Of a stretch of DNA of 64,000 nucleotides, positions 1-7,198 are shown piece after piece. Numbering within the stretch: position 1 is the first letter of the stretch; the number at the start of each line of letters is the position of its first letter. The notes below the pieces were generated by a model, which searched no databases, was not told where the DNA came from, and saw nothing but the letters and a program-made list of their open reading frames with translations. A program made the position numbers and the translations under genes. Source of the stretch: Aggregatilinea lenta (lineage in GTDB: Bacteria > Chloroflexota > Anaerolineae > Aggregatilineales > Aggregatilineaceae); contig NZ_BFCB01000001.1 in NCBI RefSeq assembly GCF_003569045.1, positions 651,189 to 715,188 on the forward strand, given 5' to 3'.

Positions 1-258
1 GTCGTCCACGTCGAGGTCAGCCAGCGCGGCGGCCAGCTCTTGCGGGATGTCGTCGAGCACCTCGGTCGTCAGGCACTGCATCGCCTGCCAGACCGCGTCG
101 CGCGAGACGGGCGGGTCGCCCGTCATAATCTCTTCATACCACGCAGCAATGATGGGGTGAACCTGATCGCAGGCCGAGCCTTCGACCAGTTCCTCGTTCG
201 CCAGATCTTCGAATTCTTCCAGCCAGTCCGGGTCTTGGGGCGTCTGTTGATCGGTCAT
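1..258 (-). CDS. Hypothetical acidic protein (C-terminus cut by window edge)
   Basis: An open frame reads leftwards from ATG at 258 to the window edge without a stop, giving 86 residues. It begins MTDQQTPQDPDWLEEFEDL and is strongly acidic, rich in Asp and Glu, with a helical look and no signal peptide or membrane segment. I do not recognise a family. The frame is supported by the acidic but non-repetitive composition and by a clean ATG start. The gene ends outside the window, so length and function remain unknown. Confidence 0.6.
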   Translation of the reverse strand, partial: MTDQQTPQDPDWLEEFEDLANEELVEGSACDQVHPIIAAWYEEIMTGDPPVSRDAVWQAMQCLTTEVLDDIPQELAAALADLDVDD

Positions 259-364
259 GAGCGGCGTATCTCCTGGCCTGTATGTCAGCGGAATTGCGAC
301 TCCATGCAGGATGTGACCAGAGTGTAACAGGTCGCTGACGTGGGGGCAATCCAACTCGCGCAGG

Positions 365-1612
365 TTACGAGATCAGCGGCCAGTTTTCCGCCTGATCGAC
401 CACCTGCGTCACGGTCCAGACCGTGTGCGCCGCGCGCTCCAGCGTGGCCGGATCGATCTCATGGATGGTGTCGCTGGCCTGCCCCCACTGCGGCACGAAA
501 CCGGTCACACGGTCGTAACCGGACAGCGCCACCGCACGCAGATTCCGGTCACGCAGGATCGCCACTTCGTCGAGCGTGATCATCGGCTTGCCCATCAGGC
601 CCAGGTCCGGGCGCGCATCGGCGGCGCGTTCCATGACGGCGATGGCTTCGGGCGCGGGGTAGTAGTGCGCGTAGGGGCTGACGCCGTGCTGCGTCACCCA
701 GCACAGCTCGCCCGCGCCGACGTTGCTCACCTCGACCCACAGCGCGTCGGCCCATTCCTCGCCATACGCGGTCGCCAGCAGATCCGCGCCGGTCCCGACG
801 GCGGTCGCGGACGACGTGAAGGCCAGCACCACCTCCGTGGACGCGGTAGGGTGCGCGTGCAGCGCCCCGGCCAGACTCAGCAGCGCTGCCACGCCGGACG
901 CGTTGCCGTTCGCCCCGGCAACGGTCGGCCCCAGCTCGTCCGCCACGGCCAGCGCCGCCTCCCCGAACGAGAGCGCCGCCAGCAGGGTGCGCAGGGTGCG
1001 CCAGCGCTGTTTGCGCCCCGACAGGGCCGTCAATACACCGCCGACCAGCGCCGCCAGCGTAACGCTGCCCAATGTGCGAGGCAGGTAGCGCACCAGTCGC
1101 GGCTCGGTGGTCACGCGATGATGCGACGAATCGAGGTGAGCGACGAACACCACGCGCCGCCGGACCGATCCGCGTGGCGGGATGCGCACGATGACGTTCT
1201 GCGATTCTCCGCGCGCGAGCAGCTCTTGCCACGGCGCGGGCCGCAGCAGGAACGCGTCACGGCTGAGCACACTGATCCCGACGCTTGCCAGTCCGCCGAG
1301 CACCTGATTGCGCCGCCGCTTGCTCAGGCCCCAGATCAGACTGAAGCCGTTGCCGAGTGCCAGCGGCAGGATGCGGTAGCGAAAGCCGCGCATGCTGCGC
1401 ACCGGCTGGTTGATCACCTCCCAGTGCGGGTCCAGCGCGCGAATCGTGGTGTGCACGTAGCGGGCGGCGTCACGCTCGGCGGGACTCGCCGGGCGGCGCG
1501 GGCCGATCTTCACGCTCAGCGCGCGGATGGTGTCCATCAGGGCGTCGACGTTCAGTTCCTTCGGCGAATTAGGGTCCATCAGTTCAATCTCACAGCGGGA
1601 TACATGCGTCAC
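365..1612 (-). CDS. M28-family peptidase homologue lacking most metal ligands
   Basis: This 415-residue protein follows the M28 (aminopeptidase/Zn-carboxypeptidase) plan: a helical N-terminus, then VVFVAHLDS (H159, D161), a GA-x-x-x-ASG block (233-240), a strand followed by a small-residue loop (261-278), and a late DTIHEID (H384). M28 enzymes normally have Asp in the GAxDxASG block, a Glu-Glu pair after the next strand and an Asp in a later NLDxxG block. Here those read GANGNASG, FTSSATAVG and VSNVGAG, so at least four ligands or catalytic residues are absent. Hydrophobic stretches near 80-95 and 180-197 suggest membrane association. It is probably not an active peptidase. ATG at 1579 (MDPNSPKE) is an alternative start. 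Confidence 0.75.
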   Translation of the reverse strand: MTHVSRCEIELMDPNSPKELNVDALMDTIRALSVKIGPRRPASPAERDAARYVHTTIRALDPHWEVINQPVRSMRGFRYRILPLALGNGFSLIWGLSKRRRNQVLGGLASVGISVLSRDAFLLRPAPWQELLARGESQNVIVRIPPRGSVRRRVVFVAHLDSSHHRVTTEPRLVRYLPRTLGSVTLAALVGGVLTALSGRKQRWRTLRTLLAALSFGEAALAVADELGPTVAGANGNASGVAALLSLAGALHAHPTASTEVVLAFTSSATAVGTGADLLATAYGEEWADALWVEVSNVGAGELCWVTQHGVSPYAHYYPAPEAIAVMERAADARPDLGLMGKPMITLDEVAILRDRNLRAVALSGYDRVTGFVPQWGQASDTIHEIDPATLERAAHTVWTVTQVVDQAENWPLIS

Positions 1613-1945
1613 AGTCGTTAGCGTCGTGCCGATTCAAGTATGCCGCACTTGGTGCAAAATGGCACGCGTGAGGGCAGTTGTTAATGGTTAGTTTTTCAGG
1701 GTTAGTCAACGCAAAAGCAAAAAAGCGACTCAACCGGCGTCGTGTAGAAGGGTATTGATGCGGGTTAACAAATGAATCGGTCACGAGCAGAGCTTACCCC
1801 CGGCCCCTCTCCAGCCTATACACCGTCGCTGGAGAGGGGAGACGAGCAAAATCTCGCGTGCGCCGCCCGGTTTTCCCCTTCCCTCCGCTTGCGTGGGGAA
1901 AGGAGCCAGGGGATGGGGAGCTATCAGTCGGATCACATCGTCTGA
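1613..1945. other. Intergenic region with composite repeat
   Basis: No gene is visible in this 333-base gap between two leftward genes. It contains an AT-rich stretch with TTAGTTTTTCAGGG at about 1690-1705 (repeat C) followed at 1795-1919 by a full copy of the two-hairpin repeat A. A promoter for the gene at 365-1612 should lie in the right part of the gap or inside the AT-rich stretch, but I see no convincing pair of boxes. Confidence 0.6.
1795..1919 (+). repeat. Repeat A, copy 1 (two-hairpin element)
   Basis: The left module begins TTACCCCCGGCCCCTCTCCAG and closes with CTGGAGAGGGGAGACGAGCA, forming a hairpin with CCTCTCCAG/CTGGAGAGG arms. The right module carries CCCCTTCCCTCCGCTTGCG followed by TGGGGAAAGGAGCCAGGGGA, a second hairpin. 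The same order and orientation recur at 15322, 28499, 52456 and 54683. The element is intergenic here. Confidence 0.8.
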
Positions 1946-3457
1946 TTACAGATCGTACAGCTCGCCGTACTTGGTCCGCAGATAGGCGATGTACGGCGCG
2001 ATGGTCAGCGGCTGGCCGGTGACGCGCTCGGTCAGCTCGGCGGCGGTGTACTTGTGTCCGTGCGTGTAGATGTTCGCTTGCAGCCAGTCGTGCAGCGTGG
2101 CGAACTGCCCGCGCCCGATCTCGTCGGGGATTTCCGGGTGGGCATGCAGCGCGGCGTCGTAGAACTGTGCGCTGAGGATGTTGCCCAACGTGTAGCCCTG
2201 GAACGCGCCGCCGATCAGCCCGCCGAACCAGTGCACGTCTTGCAGCACGCCGTCGCTGTGGTTGGGCGGGGTGATGCCGAAGTCTTGCTCGAAGCGCGCG
2301 TTCCACGCATCCGGCAGGTCGCGGATCGCCAGCCGGTCTTCGAGCATCGCCTTCTCGAAGTCGAAGCGCAGCATGACGTGCAGGTTGTACGTCACTTCGT
2401 CGGCGTCGGTGCGGATCAAGGAGCGGGCGACCTTGTTGATCGCGCGGTAGAACGTATCCAGCGAGACGCCGCGCAGTTGGGCGGGGAACATCATCTGAAG
2501 TTGCGGGTAGTAATGTTCCCAGAAACGGCGGCTGCGCCCGACGATGTTTTCCCACAGGCGCGACTGGCTCTCGTGCACACCGGACGATGTGCCGCCGCCC
2601 AGCGGGGTCGCTTCGTAGCCGGGGTTGACGCCCTGCTCGTACATTGCGTGGCCGGATTCGTGCAGCGTGCTGAACAGCGCCTCGTCCAGGCGGCGCTCCT
2701 TGACGCGCGTCGTGATGCGCACGTCGCCATGGGCAAAGGTGATCTCGTAGGGGTGGTGCGTCTTGTCCTGGCGGCCCCGGTTGAAGTCGTAGCCAAAGCG
2801 CCGGATGATCTCCGCGCCGAACGCGAGCTGCTTGTCTTCGGGATAGTACTCGTGCAGGCAGGCATCGTCGGCGGGCGGCTGGCTGACGATGGCCTGCACG
2901 ATGGGCACGAGCTGCTCGCGCAGGTCCGCGAAGATCGCGCCGACCGTCTCGGCCTTCATGCCGTAGTCGCTGAAGTCGATCAGCGGATCGAGGATGTGGT
3001 CGTAGCCGGGGAAGAAATTCGCCAGCTCGCGGCTGAGGTCGAGCGTCTTTTCCAGGGCGGGCTGCACGCGCTTGAAGTCGTTGGCGGGACGCGCCTCGAC
3101 CCAGATCTGGTACGTTTCCGCCGTGTGATTGGCGATCAGCGCGGTGAAGTCGGACGGGACTTTGATCGCGCGCTCGTAGACGCGCCGCGTCTCGCGGATC
3201 AACGCGGCGTCGTCCGAGTCCGAGGGCAGGCTTTCGGCCCACGGCTCCAGCGCGTCGAGCAGGCGGCCAATGGCCGGATCGGTCAGCTTTTCGTGGGCCA
3301 GCTTTTCGAGCGTCGCCATCTGGCGCGCACGCGCAGACGCGCCGCCGGGCGGCATGTAGGTGGACTGGTCCCAATAGAGCACGGCTCCGGCGGTGCTGAG
3401 GTCGTTGGCTTCGATCAATCGGGTTTTGAGGTCTTGAAGTTTGTCTTCCACAGGCAT
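1946..3457 (-). CDS. Carboxypeptidase Taq-type metallopeptidase (M32)
   Basis: This is a 503-residue protein, the usual length for M32 metallocarboxypeptidases, which remove C-terminal residues from peptides in the cytoplasm. The zinc motif HESGH lies at 266-270 in TLHESGHAMYEQG. Further family blocks are YWDQSTYMPPGGA near the N-terminus, the GTSSGVHESQSRLWEN block that supplies the third zinc ligand and substrate contacts, and a C-terminal YTLGNILSAQFY. There is no signal peptide. I chose ATG at 3457 (MPVEDKLQ) because the frame upstream runs through the divergent Nudix gene. It is divergently arranged with the Nudix hydrolase. Confidence 0.95.
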   Translation of the reverse strand: MPVEDKLQDLKTRLIEANDLSTAGAVLYWDQSTYMPPGGASARARQMATLEKLAHEKLTDPAIGRLLDALEPWAESLPSDSDDAALIRETRRVYERAIKVPSDFTALIANHTAETYQIWVEARPANDFKRVQPALEKTLDLSRELANFFPGYDHILDPLIDFSDYGMKAETVGAIFADLREQLVPIVQAIVSQPPADDACLHEYYPEDKQLAFGAEIIRRFGYDFNRGRQDKTHHPYEITFAHGDVRITTRVKERRLDEALFSTLHESGHAMYEQGVNPGYEATPLGGGTSSGVHESQSRLWENIVGRSRRFWEHYYPQLQMMFPAQLRGVSLDTFYRAINKVARSLIRTDADEVTYNLHVMLRFDFEKAMLEDRLAIRDLPDAWNARFEQDFGITPPNHSDGVLQDVHWFGGLIGGAFQGYTLGNILSAQFYDAALHAHPEIPDEIGRGQFATLHDWLQANIYTHGHKYTAAELTERVTGQPLTIAPYIAYLRTKYGELYDL

Positions 3458-3601
3458 AAACCTCGTTTCAGGGTTGGGAGACGCGGGCGTGTGTACAGCG
3501 TTATACGTCCGCATTTTAGCACAGCGGCCAATCGGCATACGCCGGAGCGCGTAAGCTGTTATAACTCCGGCAGGACCAACCGTCAGTTTGGAGGAAACTG
3601 C

Positions 3602-4048
3602 ATGAAATCGCGCGATGAAGTCTCGGCGGGCGGCGTGGTGTACCGCCGCACCCCGGCAGGCGTCGAGGTGCTGATCTGCAAAGCCGCCAGCTACCATCGC
3701 TGGGTGCTGCCCAAGGGCCTCGTCAACGCGGGCGAAGATGTGCGGACGGCGGCGCTGCGCGAGACGGAAGAGGAAGTCGGCGTGAAGGCGCGCATCGTGG
3801 CGGACCTGGGCGAGCCGGAACGCTACATCTACACGGCGCGCGGCATGCGGGTGTTCAAGTCGGTGACGTACTTCCTGATGGCGTACGAATCGGGCAGCGA
3901 GCAGATGCACGATAGGGAAATGGAAGAAATACGCTGGCTGCCCATCGACGAGGCGATCGATCTGCTGGCCTACGACGGCGCGAAGAAGATCGTGCGCCGC
4001 GCGAAGGCCGCGCTCGAAACGCTGCCAGACCCGTCACAGGCGGAGTGA
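3602..4048 (+). CDS. Nudix hydrolase
   Basis: This 148-residue cytoplasmic protein carries a complete Nudix box, GX5EX7REUXEEXGU, read as G-LVNAG-E-DVRTAAL-RETEEEVGV. The rest fits the Nudix fold: an N-terminal SAGGVVYRR strand, KGLVNAG before the box and a WLPIDEA segment after it. Such enzymes hydrolyse nucleoside diphosphates linked to another moiety, but the substrate cannot be told; the DEVSAGGVVYR and RWVLPKG features resemble diadenosine-polyphosphate hydrolases. ATG at 3602 is preceded by TTGGAGGAAACTGC, a strong ribosome-binding site. Confidence 0.93.
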   Translation: MKSRDEVSAGGVVYRRTPAGVEVLICKAASYHRWVLPKGLVNAGEDVRTAALRETEEEVGVKARIVADLGEPERYIYTARGMRVFKSVTYFLMAYESGSEQMHDREMEEIRWLPIDEAIDLLAYDGAKKIVRRAKAALETLPDPSQAE

Positions 4049-4055
4049 CATGAAA

Positions 4056-4083
4056 CAGGGACCGCCCGTTCCGGCGATCCCTG
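4056..4083. terminator. Possible bidirectional hairpin between convergent genes
   Basis: CAGGGA at 4056-4061 pairs with TCCCTG at 4078-4083 in the short gap between the convergent Nudix and ferritin-like genes. There is no clear T-run, so termination is only suggested by position. Confidence 0.35.
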
Positions 4084-4121
4084 CTGTGATGGTCTTGTTC
4101 AGTTGTTATCACCGCGCGATG

Positions 4122-4613
4122 TTAGCGCGCCTTCGCGTTGACCCGGCTCTCGGCGATCTGAGAAAGACGCACGTCGGTCCGGCTTTCCTCGTTGAGCGTC
4201 TGTTCCAGGATCTGCGCTTCCTTGTCGTGGCCCATCGTTTGCGCCCACGTGCGCAGCGTGCCATACGCTGAAATTTCGTAGTGCTCGACCTTCTGCGCGC
4301 TGGCGATGAGGGCAGCGTCCAGCGTTTCCTTGTCATTGACTTCCTTGACGATCTCCTTGCCTTCAGTCAGCAGGCCCTTCATGCCCTTGCAGGCCTTGCG
4401 CTTCGGCGTCTCGCCCAGGCTCTCAAAGACCTGCTCCAGACGGCTGATGTGCTGCTCGGTCTGCGACAGGTGGTCCTTGAAGGCGCTGGTCAGCTCGCGG
4501 TTGGTCGCCGCCTTCTGCATGTCCGGCAGCGCCTCGACGATCTGGTGCTCGGCGTCGTAGAGGTCCTGCAATTCTTCGACAAACATCGCGTGAAGTGTCT
4601 TCGGGGAGGCCAT
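4122..4613 (-). CDS. YciE/YciF-type ferritin-like protein (DUF892)
   Basis: This 163-residue protein starts MASPKTLHAMFVEELQDLYD, the hallmark of the YciE/YciF (DUF892) ferritin-like family. It is a four-helix bundle with carboxylate and His residues spaced for a di-iron site: E-x-x-L-x-D-x-x-x-A-E-x-x-I-V in helix 1, H33-type LSQTEQHISRLEQVF in helix 2, KVEHYEISAYG in helix 3 and ILEQTLNEE in helix 4. Members are linked to general stress responses, but the reaction is not established. ATG is preceded by GGAAAGGAC. Convergent with the Nudix gene. Confidence 0.93.
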   Translation of the reverse strand: MASPKTLHAMFVEELQDLYDAEHQIVEALPDMQKAATNRELTSAFKDHLSQTEQHISRLEQVFESLGETPKRKACKGMKGLLTEGKEIVKEVNDKETLDAALIASAQKVEHYEISAYGTLRTWAQTMGHDKEAQILEQTLNEESRTDVRLSQIAESRVNAKAR

Positions 4614-4861
4614 ATATACAAGTCCTTTCCGTCTCGTTTACGCCCGGTTATTGGTACTCGAATTGAGTCGAATTTCATTCCTTCACATCACGCCCTCTAG
4701 CATAACGTGAGTCCCGATCGCGGATAAGGGACGGTTGGGTCAATTTTGAATGGGCCGGGTGCACTATCGCGGTCTAGACATTTGTGGCACTGCATATAGG
4801 CCGCTTGATCGACGTCGAGATGCGGCGCTCGCGGATCTGGAAAAACGGGGGAGGAATCAGA

Positions 4862-4897
4862 AGGGGCACACCGCGAAAAAACGAGGATGTGCCCCTA
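4862..4897 (-). terminator. Hairpin downstream of the response regulator
   Basis: AGGGGCACA (4862-4870) and TGTGCCCCT (4889-4897) form a perfect 9-bp stem about 60 bases beyond the stop of the leftward response regulator gene. The loop is A-rich on the plus strand. There is no strong T-run directly beyond it, so it may be a terminator or a mobile short repeat. Confidence 0.45.
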
Positions 4898-4957
4898 TGT
4901 GTGCTTCTATAATGTGCGGTGGCCTGCGCGCCGCCGCGCTGGCAAAACGATAATCGC

Positions 4958-5590
4958 CTATAGGCTTTCGACCAGCCCGATGCGTACGGCGTAGAGGGCT
5001 GCCTGGGTGCGGCTGGCGACGCCCAGCTTGCTCAGGATGTTGCTGACGTGCGTCTTGACCGTCTTTTCGCCGATTGTGAGGCTGGACGCGATCTCTTTGT
5101 TGGCGTAGCCCAGTGCCAGCAGACGCAGCACTTCCGTTTCGCGCTCGGTGAGCGTTTCGGGGCTGTCTGGCGTGCGGACCTCGCGCATCAGCCGGGCGGC
5201 GGCTTTGGGCGAAAGCTGCACCTGGCCGGACGCCGCTGCTTTGATGGCGCTGATCAGCTCGCTGGCCTCGGCATCCTTGAGCAGGTAGCCGACCGCGCCC
5301 GCGCGAATTGCGCCGCTGACGGTGTGATCTTCGAGCATGCTGGTCAGCGCGATCACTTCCGTCTCCGGCAGCTCGCGCCGGATGACGCCCGTCGCCGTGA
5401 TGCCGTCCATTTCCGGCATCATGAGGTCCATCAGCACCACGTCGGGCCGCAGCTCGCGCGCCATCTCGACCGCCTGGCTGCCATCGGAGGCTTCGCCAAT
5501 GATTTCCAGGGCCGGATCGGGACTGAGGAACATGTGCAGTCCCTGGCGCACGACCGCGTGATCGTCCGCGATCAAGATGCGGATAGGCAT
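4958..5590 (-). CDS. NarL/FixJ-family response regulator
   Basis: This 210-residue two-domain regulator has a receiver domain (IRILIADDHAVVRQG, acidic pocket D9/D10, phospho-acceptor D55 in VVLMDLMMPEMDG, Thr in ALTSM, Lys in YLLKD) and a C-terminal LuxR-type helix-turn-helix (LTERETEVLRLLALGYANKE, then TVKTHVSNILSKLGV). It should bind DNA as a dimer when phosphorylated. I chose ATG at 5590 (MPIRILIADDH) because receiver domains start this way. A GTG at 5650 would add 20 residues. No histidine kinase is adjacent, so its partner is unknown. Confidence 0.92.
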   Translation of the reverse strand: MPIRILIADDHAVVRQGLHMFLSPDPALEIIGEASDGSQAVEMARELRPDVVLMDLMMPEMDGITATGVIRRELPETEVIALTSMLEDHTVSGAIRAGAVGYLLKDAEASELISAIKAAASGQVQLSPKAAARLMREVRTPDSPETLTERETEVLRLLALGYANKEIASSLTIGEKTVKTHVSNILSKLGVASRTQAALYAVRIGLVESL

Positions 5591-5751
5591 GGGTTCGTTC
5601 AACGCCCCATGAGAGGAATGGTGAGGAAGTACCAGCGGTGCAAGTGTCACGTTCTCACATCCCTTACTCTAGGCTTCCGTCCTGCCCACAGGTGCCGGAA
5701 TCCATCCGTATGATGCAGCTTAACTATAGCATTGATTTTAAAGAAGTGAAG

Positions 5752-5778
5752 TTTTCAGATATAAAGAACTGATATAAT
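5752..5778 (+). promoter_or_regulatory. Possible sigma-70-type promoter for the beta-propeller gene
   Basis: An unusually AT-rich stretch (5720-5790) in a GC-rich window contains TATAAT at 5773-5778, with TTTTCA at 5752-5757 as a weak -35 element at 15 bp spacing. It lies about 155 bases before the start at 5931. Confidence 0.4.
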
Positions 5779-5930
5779 TTTAAAAATACCTCCGACGAAA
5801 GATGGAGCGCGATCTCCATCTTTTTTCCGATGCCGTTTTACCCTGCCTGCTCGACAATCAATGTCGTAACGGTTTTAAGTACCTACTCCCCAAGCGCACC
5901 TCGCGCTTCACCAACACTCAGGAGGATTTC

Positions 5931-6950
5931 ATGCTTCGTAAGTTCCTGGTTTTTGTGATGCTGCTTGCCTGCCTGTCTGTGTTCCACGTGCCCGCCACAG
6001 CGCAGGGTGACGACACCCTGGTCGAGGGCCTGAACGGCCCGCGTGGCATGGCCTACGACGCCGACGGCAACCTGTACGTGGCCGAAGCCGGAACCGGCGG
6101 GACCGTCGTGGCCGGAAATGCCGAACTGGGCAACGGGTCGGTGGGCGGCACGTCGCAGATTACAATGGTCGCGCCGGATGGCACGCAGTCGGTCGTGGTG
6201 GCCGGGCTGCCGAGCCTGAGCACCGGGCCGGAGGGCCTGGGTGCGGTGCACATGATCGTTACCAGCGACTCGTTGTGGCTGGTGCTGAACGAAGGTCTGC
6301 CGATGCTGCCTTTCGCCGACAGCGTGATCGAGCTGGATCGCGCGACCGGGCGCATGAAGAACTTCATCGACCTGTACGCCTATGAGCAGGACAACAACCC
6401 CGACGGCACGGACGAGATCTACAGCAACCCGACCGATATCGCGCTGGCCGGCGACGGCACGCTCTACATCGTGGATACGGGCGCGAATACGCTCTACACG
6501 TGGACGGAAGCCGATGGCCTGCAGGTTTTCAAGTCGTGGGGCGATGACCCGGTCCCAACCGCCATCGACTTTGGGCCGGACGGATCGATATATGTCGGCT
6601 TCCTGGGCACGGGCATCGCGCCCGGCGCAGCGCACGTCGATCAGCTCGATGAAACCGGCGAAGTGGTCCAGTCGTTTGGCGATCTGAGCGCTGTAACCGA
6701 TATCGCCGTAATGGATGACGGCACGGTGTACGCGGTGCAGATGCTCCAATTTGGCGAGCAGGGTCCCGCACCGGAGTCGGGCAGCGTGGTCGCTCTGTCG
6801 GCGGACGGCGCGACGCCGGTGGCCGAGGGCCTCAACTTCCCGTATGGGCTTGAGGAAACCCCTGACGGCAACCTCGTGGTAAGCGTCAACGCGGCCTTCA
6901 CTGATCCGGGCACGGGCGCAGTCCAGCTTATCACCCTGGGCGACATGTAG
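5931..6950 (+). CDS. Secreted ScyD/ScyE-like beta-propeller protein
   Basis: This 339-residue protein has a clear signal peptide (MLRKFLVFVMLLACLSVF, cleavage after ATA or AQG) and repeated NHL/SMP-30-like blades: GPRGMAYDADGNLYVAE, NPTDIALAGDGTLYIVD, VPTAIDFGPDGSIYVGF, VTDIAVMDDGTVYAV and FPYGLEETPDGNLVVSV. This pattern matches the ScyD/ScyE family, named from scytonemin clusters but widespread in bacteria lacking that pathway; no scytonemin genes are nearby. It probably acts outside the membrane; substrate unknown. ATG at 5931 was chosen over a longer frame from 5802 because CAGGAGGATTTC sits just upstream and the signal peptide starts there. Confidence 0.85.
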   Translation: MLRKFLVFVMLLACLSVFHVPATAQGDDTLVEGLNGPRGMAYDADGNLYVAEAGTGGTVVAGNAELGNGSVGGTSQITMVAPDGTQSVVVAGLPSLSTGPEGLGAVHMIVTSDSLWLVLNEGLPMLPFADSVIELDRATGRMKNFIDLYAYEQDNNPDGTDEIYSNPTDIALAGDGTLYIVDTGANTLYTWTEADGLQVFKSWGDDPVPTAIDFGPDGSIYVGFLGTGIAPGAAHVDQLDETGEVVQSFGDLSAVTDIAVMDDGTVYAVQMLQFGEQGPAPESGSVVALSADGATPVAEGLNFPYGLEETPDGNLVVSVNAAFTDPGTGAVQLITLGDM

Positions 6951-6978
6951 CCTGCGCTTGTTGCGCAGAACGGTACTC

Positions 6979-7015
6979 AACCGGGCGGGGTCGCATCATG
7001 CGGCTCCGCCCGGTT
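6979..7015 (+). terminator. Hairpin terminator after the beta-propeller gene
   Basis: AACCGGGCGGGG starting at 6979 pairs with CTCCGCCCGGTT ending at 7015 across a short CATCATG-containing loop, giving a GC-rich stem of about 12-15 bp starting 28 bases after the stop codon. No T-run follows. Confidence 0.6.
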
Positions 7016-7043
7016 GGCGTGTGGGGGCGGAGGGTTGCACGAG

Positions 7044-7069
7044 CGGGGCAATTCGTGAATTGCCCCTAC
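7044..7069. repeat. Repeat B-like palindrome
   Basis: GGGGCAATTC and GAATTGCCCC flank a 2-base centre, ending with CTAC. It is a variant of the GTAGGGGCG...CGCCCCTAC palindromes at 10607, 21705 and 56133, and its GGGGCAATTC arm is shared with the copy at 56091-56118. Confidence 0.6.
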
Positions 7070-7198
7070 GACGTGGGTGTTATTCATCTCGGCTGCCCGC
7101 CTTCCCCCTTACTCAAACTAGAAAATCCGTGCTACTATTGACCATATTCGTATGACTTAACCGACCAGCCGCGCAAGCGGCGAGGCAGGCAACTATCC

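Noticed and set aside
425-1621. 398-residue plus-strand frame opposite the M28-like gene
   Set aside because: It is the antisense shadow of a supported gene, rich in Arg/Ala/Gln with no motif. High GC at codon position three makes such frames common.
4750-4953. Short plus-strand frame after the ferritin-like gene
   Set aside because: No ribosome-binding site, no family resemblance, and it spans an inverted repeat likely to be a terminator.
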